Shown in pieces: positions 19,001 to 22,189 of a stretch of 22,189 nt of DNA. A program made the position numbers and the translations under genes. The notes beneath the pieces are model-generated. The model had not been told where the DNA came from. It did no database searches and worked only from the letters and a program-made list of their open reading frames with translations. Source of the DNA: Bacteroidales bacterium UBA6828 (lineage in GTDB: Bacteria; Bacteroidota; Bacteroidia; Bacteroidales; Paludibacteraceae); assembly GCA_002452095.1 (NCBI GenBank), contig DKEG01000015.1:10673-32861 (forward strand), written 5' to 3'. How positions within the stretch are numbered: position 1 is the stretch's first letter; the number at the start of each line of letters is the position of its first letter.

Positions 19001-22000
19001 GAATACTATCCTCTGGAGCAATGCTGCCGATGATAATCCACAGTACAATTTGTCGGATATCGCCGACGGAAACGGACAAGGTACACAGTATCTGCTGGAT
19101 TTCTCCAAGTACAAAGGCAAAACCATCCGTATTGCCTTCGGTATCGAAGCGTCGGCAAACGACAACTACCTGCATATCGATAATGTGAGTCTGTACGCGG
19201 CTTCCTCTATCTGTATAGCTCCGGTCAAGGTTACGAAGGTCAGTGCTACAACACAATCGCTTACTCTGCATATCGAGACCCGAAATACGGATGCACAATG
19301 GCAGTATGCCTATGGGCTTGCCGGTTTCGCGCTCTCAGATGCGATAGCGAAGGCTGTTACCGATTCGCAGGATTTCACGCTCACGGGCTTGAAACATACC
19401 ACCGACTACGATGTCTATGTACGCACTGTCTGCGGGGAAGCAGATACCTCTAAATGGATAGGACCGTTTGGCTTTACAACGGACTATGGTATCCCGTTCT
19501 ATGAGGACTTTGCCGGTATCTCCACAACAATGAAAATGCCGGATGGTTGGCTTACCTATGCCAAAATTCCGGACTCTCTCCTGTTCAATGGCAAGAAATC
19601 GTTCGCTACGGAAACTCCGCTCAAAGTCAATGGCACTACATATAAGTGGGGGTATAACTCTTCTTCTACGAAGTATGCTCTGTCCGATGAGAACCATTTG
19701 TCCGTTGAAATCTCATCGTATAGCAACTCCGGATGCTGGGCGGTAACACCCACAATCGATCTGACTATGGCTGATGATGCCGGGCACATCCTCTTTGCTT
19801 TCGATGCAGCGCTTTCTTCTACTTATTCAACATCCGCACCTTCTTCGTCCGATGGGCAACGTTTCTATGTGGCTGTTTCTGAAGACGGAGGGGCTACGTG
19901 GAATAAGAAGAACGCAATCCTGTGGAGCAATACACCGGCTGACTCTGCCGACTATATGTTGTCGGAGATACCTAATAGAGCAGGTACATCGTATCAGTTC
20001 GATTTCAGCCAATATGCCGGTAAGGTTGTTCAGATTGCATTCGGTGTAATGGCAGAGAATAATAGTTCTTGCCTGCACATCGATAATGTACATCTCTATG
20101 CTGCATCATCGGTTTGCTTCGGAGTGAAAAAATGCACACTCAAGTCGGCTACTGCCACTTCGGCTACACTCGGCTTTGTACCCAATGATGCCGCTGAACA
20201 ATGGCAGTATGCGTATGGTACGGCGGGATTTATGTTGAGCGGCAAAACACCGGTTCACCCTGTGGATACCACCGTGTTTACCATCAATGGCCTTGCGGCA
20301 CAAACGCAATATGACGTCTATATACGCTCCATCTGTGCGGTCGGAGACACCTCCGCTTGGGCGGGACCTTATACCGTTACCACCGCTTATACCGTGCCGT
20401 TTGTGGAGACATTCGACGATATGGCAAACGTCCTGTTCCCAGCCGACTGGACACGCTACAAGTTAATTAAGTATGCAGACCTCATCGCGGGGACAAAATC
20501 GTTTGATACAGCAGAACCCTATACGTCCACGAGTTCATCGGAGAATGTTTGGGGGTACAACTCGTATAACAAAAATGCACTGGAGGATGCCAATCATATA
20601 ACCATTGAGTTATATGATGATTACTCCGACTCTTGGATGCTCTCCCCTGTTATCGACCTCTCTACGGTGGCGGCCAATGAGGCACTTGAGTTCTCCTTCG
20701 ATGCCGCACTCACCTATTGGAGTGATTCTGTAGCACCCACCTCCACTTCCACACAAAAGTTCTATATCATTGTTTCAGAAGACGGAGGATCTACATGGAC
20801 TGCTGCGAACACCACCACATGGGGCGAAACCGGTTCCAACTATCTGCTCTCTTCCATACCGGAGGGGGCGGGTACATCCTACGAATTCGATTTCTCGAAG
20901 TATGCCGGCAAGACTATCCGAATAGCCTTTGGTATAGAGGTTGAGGAGAACCACAACCGTTTGCACTTGGATAATATCGCGCTCAAGCGCATCGTTACCC
21001 GAGACTATACGGCTACTGCCTGCAACTCAACCGATTATATGGACGACTATTTCTTTATCGCACAACAAGACTTGGTTTTGGGGAACACTACCTATACAAC
21101 CAAAGTTCCCGGTACAGAAAATGCACCCGATACGGTTGTTAGCCTCACGCTGAATGTATATCCCGCCGTGCGTGTCCAACTCCGCGACACTATCTGCGAG
21201 GGATACCGCTACAACAACTATGGCTTCGATTTTATCGCAAAGAACTCTGCGGTTGTGCCGCTGGTGTTGACTTCGGTCAATGGATGCGACAGTATTGTCG
21301 AACTGAGTATCGAAGTGATACCGACACGCAGAAACGATACCACCATTATGGCGTGCCAAAGTTATACCTACCAAGGCGAGACCTACTACTCCGACAAGGT
21401 CTTTGTCGATACACTCGCTTCGGCTTTGGGCTGCGATAGTATCGTGCGTACCTTCCTGCGTATCTCTACTACCGGAGATGCCAAGACTATGTGGCGCACA
21501 TCTGTATGCCAAGGCGACTCCTACAACGATGAAGTCTTTAGTGGATTGACTACTGCAGGTATCTATACCCAAACCGTTCAAAACGCTTACGGGTGCGATT
21601 CTACGGTTACGCTCCATCTCTTGGTCGCTGACGCCAAAGGGGCTGTCTATGATACTATCCGGCAAACCGACCTGCCTTATTTCTACGAGGGAGTAGAATT
21701 CCTCGGAAAAAATACCAAGGTCGGGGATTACCGGCACGATGTACAATCCTCGTGTGGACAGGTTACGCTCTTTATGCATGTCTATCTGGAGACGGCTATT
21801 GCCAACACATCCGTGCATACATTGCATCTCACGCCTAACCCCGCTAAAGTAGGAGAACCCGTACAAATCGTCTCGGATATCCCTTGCGGTAAGGATTATA
21901 CTGTCTCTGTATTCAGTTCTATCGGACAACTGGTTTATCATAGTCGCCAACCGATGACATATCTGCCGGGCTTCCACACCGCAGGTATCTATACGGTACG

Positions 22001-22049
22001 CATCGTCAATGCAGGCGTCGTCTATCAAACCAAACTGCTGGTGCAATAA
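10038..22049 (+). CDS. Giant repetitive surface adhesin-like protein with T9SS sorting domain (gene 5)
   Basis: 4003 aa, roughly 425 kDa by length. The signal peptide is MRKLLLSFLAVLCLLCPAKA, cleaved before GVW. The body alternates about 13 jelly-roll domains (MAM, choice-of-anchor J or cleaved-adhesin type, each ending near a hydrophobic-DNV/I-hydrophobic motif) with 12 FnIII-like domains. New jelly rolls begin near residues 21, 293, 577, 844, 1126, 1402, 1698, 1974, 2256, 2548, 2845, 3150 and 3451, marked from the second on mostly by a (I/V/L)P(F/Y/L)xExF-like motif. C-x-(G/S)...GCDS stalk repeats occupy about 3655-3920. The T9SS type A sorting domain is about 3926-4003 (TPNPAKVGEPVQI, FSSIGQLVY, AGIYTVRIV, YQTKLLVQ). 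Domain types and repetition resemble haemagglutinin-like adhesins such as HagA of Porphyromonas, so cell-surface adhesion is the best inference. No protease or glycosidase active site is seen. The gene is intact over 12 kb and is followed by a strong terminator. Confidence 0.96.
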   Translation: MRKLLLSFLAVLCLLCPAKAGVWYALAPVGFEDGALPDGWTQENIEGTVNWQVEGGPGVSLTDPVGAKSGDYRLAIRRAKGATSGFVTRLISPAMDISEMQNPQLCFAYAQVATFDYFDTLRVWYRTTADAQWMLLEEFTSPVPAWKNETLLLEKYLQGTAYQIAFEVADHAGKGVVLDDICVLQPSQCQQPQFQMLQPSSHSAFIEFVAGGTGYGSQADLFDLIVSDSALADPAAAQASQVLYMQKGMTDNSVTVTGLDAYTTYYAYLRTNCADNASGYTEWTSTQFKTSMSKSLPYVENFNQKSASSTSSYITIPGWTFATDIDKANVPYVYAGTSSKDKQYYSVDSTSYLAFVGDASYSISPVPKGKYLYAATPELDGNLSQCEVSFWGTAYNYISDGVDNDYAAELTVGVMTNPADYTTFTPVKTVTVESGYQFKHFVVSLSGYQGNGKYVALRSAAAKENIFFVDNFSVAVAAAPVPEDIRISNLQPSGFDVSAALHGADSWNIKVATKYVRNPASLAAAACLVSQTGLTASSFHVASADLAGKTVCVYLQAVKNGVSSDWAFPVTLRVPTVGSIPLTLDMNSDKAELSLYTFNNEIHYRSSAKTINGIYFPLRSFAHYPTRSTSSPTYNGGHLKLESIDNYFVLPYVENIDSLMLSFRLSTGSWSSSYTSYTGQSRVAVGVMTDPYDLSTFVEVARFDGDDTKYIKCETDFLSYTGTGHYVAIRAIEAAQKGSYNTYNALDDIVLKKIPACRLPKNVVSDPQVSTAALSWDAQAMTKWLVSLYGDSQLTTLLQDSVVTAPAVTFDGLSSGNTYYFTVRTICGTDTLDAEDTYSFTTLFGIPFMEKFTTTSIPDGWSRWQGLLADVFSGKTTLTSVTSYWNFNSQSSITTDGYVAYINICYASRKHWLMMPELYINADKDDAVQLSFEAALISSYSSSTRNSGTDDQFAVVISTDNGTTWTRANATVWNNANDSTTDYVLNDLPDDKMQKYTINLSKYIGTKIRIAFYAESTVSNADNYLLIDNVSVNTFDVNCQGVKSLSATALSETEADIFWTVVGAQSLHLDVYADKSTAPLFSGDVTASPYRLTGLTSNTPYRVVAHQSCDLNGDSLTTSFRTQCGASTPAQLGTVNFADPDAFMCWTVGIGDTTGVANFTLTAPGISNITGFGKVLYLKKPKSTSSSYYGNDYYAILPPLDIDDITKYQVVFDAAVNTTKADTANVGKLYVGVITDPADLSTLEITDTLTLQYAADSMALRSYAIGFDNYQGDYLGGMGKYILLKVAAPRDYSDIAIVDNVRIEAGNACHQILNVEVSDIKTDAAALRWTSDAGSVRVVVSPVMCNPDTVSDFIFDDIIANTGSATISGLSAGTTYYAYVRAICGVGDTARWSGHTVFTTSYSVPYAENFSAGRLASDWVGYKKSFPAGSDTLDISSLAPVTTSTAWYITSVPSGITGMEDYAARVEIWSSSYDALFVSPAISLPQLGNTDTPIAVSFKVAKSKYSSSSSASKVNDSKDDKFSLIVSTDDGKTWTRSNSTIWASDGSGDYDYNEFSLNAKRCRVDLSKYAGKSIRLGFFTESTVYDPDTYLYVDSVAINYYRPTCDGITNIYVLTDSITTQSVSLSIKSVNSSDTIEYVYGIDSVAFATAQPVHADSALVHLTGLQHSSAYAVYARTLCAGGDTSAWFGPVYFDTKCMASVPVLYNFDDTDNRYLLTSYYKMENCWEVRYTDKYYMPYLFDNASYATYAYSGSSALRFYMTSSSYSGNNYSLAALPMIEGNLDTLQLSFMARAGYATSSGFTDASDTYLHSVMVGTMDNLNDTSTFRLIKEVVLEPIASGATVSDDPTAFWRQQIVSLEGAQGKYVVFFQKKGSKSNYIYIDDVRISKRLDCPMVDALSVDSITDTRARVHWTSLADNFVVTVVSETGKNVYNLTDTLLLLTDLKSDMKYDVSVASVCGKDTTFTIQRSFTTCISLPFSEDFSEGLPDTWLRLSGDILNGKKTSKSSSGSDWTFSSTDTYGISAPKMMWNLTKDYYEQNSVLATPEVLLNTPDATNPILLSFDMALTSSYSSSAPYASSTEDRKFAILVSEDDAATWTKIDSLVWGTDTTFVRRFDSIPNTSTRYTFDFSAYRNKSIRIAFYAYSPADAAYAYLHLSNVALKEQNLNCLMPTDLQAMDMTVDSATLCWNSDADMFQLQVAADAKFNKLIVDSVLSDTALSVGTLTASTAYYARVRVICGENSYSDWTQTRKFKTTYGVPFVEEFTTISTAFPADWGNYEDLTLDMVLGKVSPFDGASEGTAWNYNTTYNKKALEDGLHAAIELYSSYSDAWMVTPVIDMTRVSGNYVVFSFDAALTYWSSDAAPTSSDNQRFYLAVSEDGGATWNKENLIIWSNAAPDSAQYTLSSIPTGNGRNYKFDFSKYAGKTIQIAFGAYASSNDNRLHIDNVRLEEMESVCFGVEDVQTLAAMTTSAAMRIVPSQSDSVWQYVYGISGFAVADSLANCHNTDTVAFTLSNLAAGTSYDVYVRSVCAVGDTSEWLPAHTFRTNYTLPLTEDFSTVDTAFPAAWTTYSSLSPSSLFAGGSFENATPSSYGWQYSATYNANAFSGDKHVSASLTYSNSSYWLVSPVVDMTDVEEASNVVLSFDVALTEPNTSAHPSSADDQEFYVAVSEDGGKTWTRGNATLWSVSSAADYSIEAIPNGAGQSYTFNMNKYIGKAVQVAFGAYQGPSYGSYYTDEVRIHLDNIRLYTDANLCFDIDTVQQTNATTSSVSLRIGDSNRAATAWQYVYGVKGFNRADSAVHNTAALDFTLTGLNPNTSYDVYVRSACGRNDTTAWVGPFAFATAYLLPFNEDFAGIATTMQMPDNWLAYSDKSLTVSALCNGTKSFAAETPLASSGSTTKWGYHSSYTKYGFAADENHIGVELWSSCSGSWLLTPAINLSAVAEDELVVLSFDAALTKYNSSDAPSSSDNQRFYIMVSEDAGGTWSKENTILWSNAADDNPQYNLSDIADGNGQGTQYLLDFSKYKGKTIRIAFGIEASANDNYLHIDNVSLYAASSICIAPVKVTKVSATTQSLTLHIETRNTDAQWQYAYGLAGFALSDAIAKAVTDSQDFTLTGLKHTTDYDVYVRTVCGEADTSKWIGPFGFTTDYGIPFYEDFAGISTTMKMPDGWLTYAKIPDSLLFNGKKSFATETPLKVNGTTYKWGYNSSSTKYALSDENHLSVEISSYSNSGCWAVTPTIDLTMADDAGHILFAFDAALSSTYSTSAPSSSDGQRFYVAVSEDGGATWNKKNAILWSNTPADSADYMLSEIPNRAGTSYQFDFSQYAGKVVQIAFGVMAENNSSCLHIDNVHLYAASSVCFGVKKCTLKSATATSATLGFVPNDAAEQWQYAYGTAGFMLSGKTPVHPVDTTVFTINGLAAQTQYDVYIRSICAVGDTSAWAGPYTVTTAYTVPFVETFDDMANVLFPADWTRYKLIKYADLIAGTKSFDTAEPYTSTSSSENVWGYNSYNKNALEDANHITIELYDDYSDSWMLSPVIDLSTVAANEALEFSFDAALTYWSDSVAPTSTSTQKFYIIVSEDGGSTWTAANTTTWGETGSNYLLSSIPEGAGTSYEFDFSKYAGKTIRIAFGIEVEENHNRLHLDNIALKRIVTRDYTATACNSTDYMDDYFFIAQQDLVLGNTTYTTKVPGTENAPDTVVSLTLNVYPAVRVQLRDTICEGYRYNNYGFDFIAKNSAVVPLVLTSVNGCDSIVELSIEVIPTRRNDTTIMACQSYTYQGETYYSDKVFVDTLASALGCDSIVRTFLRISTTGDAKTMWRTSVCQGDSYNDEVFSGLTTAGIYTQTVQNAYGCDSTVTLHLLVADAKGAVYDTIRQTDLPYFYEGVEFLGKNTKVGDYRHDVQSSCGQVTLFMHVYLETAIANTSVHTLHLTPNPAKVGEPVQIVSDIPCGKDYTVSVFSSIGQLVYHSRQPMTYLPGFHTAGIYTVRIVNAGVVYQTKLLVQ
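10914..16802 (+). repeat. Intragenic modules 2-8: two alternating jelly-roll subfamilies
   Basis: Seven jelly-roll plus FnIII modules start near 10914, 11767, 12567, 13414, 14241, 15131 and 15957. Modules 2, 3, 5 and 7 carry the subfamily B motif VG(V/T)M(T/D)xxxDxSTF or a close variant (VGVMTNPADYTTF, VGVMTDPYDLSTF, VGVITDPADLSTL, VGTMDNLNDTSTF). Modules 4, 6 and 8 carry the subfamily A motif S-x-D-x-x-x-T-W (STDNGTTW, STDDGKTW, SEDDAATW). The order is B-B-A-B-A-B-A. Confidence 0.75.
16803..20995 (+). repeat. Intragenic modules 9-13: run of subfamily A modules
   Basis: Five consecutive jelly rolls start near 16803, 17680, 18570, 19485 and 20388, about 880-915 bp apart. They share FSFDAALT-like, SEDGGxTW, DFSKYAGK and HIDNV motifs; modules 9 to 12 are each followed by an FnIII containing WQY(V/A)YGxxGF. 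Modules 11 and 12 are especially close (EDFAGI...TTM...MPD). Where two copies are compared, most base differences are synonymous (DFSKYAGKTI near 17290 against 20889), so these are older duplications kept under protein-level selection. Confidence 0.8.
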
Positions 22050-22108
22050 CCACCGCCCTGCAGACGTTGTTTATCAAACCAAACTGCTGGTGCAATAACC
22101 AACGCCCT
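22011..22108 (+). repeat. 49-bp direct duplication across the end of gene 5
   Basis: Copy 1 (22011-22059) encodes the last residues AGVVYQTKLLVQ, the stop and 10 further bases. Copy 2 (22060-22108) follows directly and is non-coding. They differ at four of 49 positions. Within the codons that copy 2 would have, two of three differences are silent third-base changes and one is Gly to Asp, as if copy 2 had once been the coding end of a related gene. Confidence 0.9.
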
Positions 22109-22127
22109 GTATAACTGAAACATTCCG

Positions 22128-22168
22128 AAAGGAGGCTGCCGAACACATATCGGCAGCCTCCTTTTTTT
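22128..22168 (+). terminator. Strong rho-independent terminator after gene 5
   Basis: GGAGGCTGCCG (22131-22141) pairs perfectly with CGGCAGCCTCC (22151-22161) around the loop AACACATAT, and AAA/TTT extends the stem. Seven T follow (22162-22168). It lies about 80 bp past the stop of gene 5 and shares outer stem and loop with the hairpin at 84-114. The last 21 bases of the window hold nothing recognisable. Confidence 0.95.
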
Positions 22169-22189
22169 GGTGGGAGACGACGCGGCTCG

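Noticed and set aside
12890..20805. Sialidase activity suggested by eight Asp-box-like motifs
   Set aside because: The motifs are one per jelly-roll domain rather than repeated in a propeller, and no catalytic Arg triad or FRIP-like motif is seen. Asp-boxes occur in many non-enzymatic folds.
21027..22046. Minus-strand open frame of 339 codons at the end of gene 5
   Set aside because: It is antisense to the GCDS repeats and sorting domain, which are clearly real. The same reasoning removes the long minus frames at 4683-5654 and 5735-6730.

Overview
The window looks like chromosomal DNA of a Bacteroidota bacterium, most likely of the order Bacteroidales, that carries a type IX secretion system (T9SS). 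Five lines of sequence evidence support this. Three very large secreted proteins end in T9SS C-terminal sorting domains. A Bacteroidota-type promoter (TAACTTTG at the -7 position) lies upstream of the first gene. Signal peptides are often followed by Gln. A-rich leaders replace strong Shine-Dalgarno sites. The domains (choice-of-anchor J or cleaved-adhesin jelly rolls, FnIII, PKD, and C-x-G...GCDS stalk repeats) are typical of surface adhesins in this phylum. No T9SS machinery gene is visible, and the genus cannot be told.

Layout: all five real genes are on the + strand. Positions 1-558 are non-coding and hold a terminator-like hairpin, a tandem array of five 11-bp repeats and a promoter. Genes 1 to 4 (559-9779) are tightly packed (65-bp gap, 7-bp overlap, 26-bp overlap) with no internal terminator seen, so they are probably one operon. 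Gene 1 is a 1046-aa secreted multidomain protein. Gene 2 is an outer-membrane beta-barrel fused to an OmpA-type peptidoglycan-binding domain. Gene 3 is a paralogue of gene 1. Gene 4 is a barrel-only relative of the N-terminal half of gene 2. The four genes therefore read as a duplicated two-gene module: secreted giant protein plus barrel. A 258-bp gap with a second, different 11-bp tandem array precedes gene 5 (10038-22049), a 4003-aa repetitive adhesin-like protein. It has about 13 jelly-roll domains alternating with 12 FnIII-like domains, a stalk of GCDS repeats and a T9SS sorting domain. A strong rho-independent terminator closes the unit at 22128-22168.

How the genes may work together (inference): the three sorting-domain proteins would be exported by the T9SS and displayed on the cell surface. 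The barrel proteins encoded next to them may be outer-membrane partners or anchors, much as SprF-type barrels are encoded beside the SprB adhesin of gliding bacteria, although clear SprF/PorP motifs are not seen. The OmpA domain of gene 2 would tie one barrel to the cell wall.

Less expected signals are: two unrelated-looking five-copy 11-bp repeat arrays, each upstream of a giant gene; homologous terminator hairpins at both ends with compensatory base changes; a 49-bp duplication of the 3' end of gene 5; and an ordered use of two jelly-roll subfamilies in gene 5.
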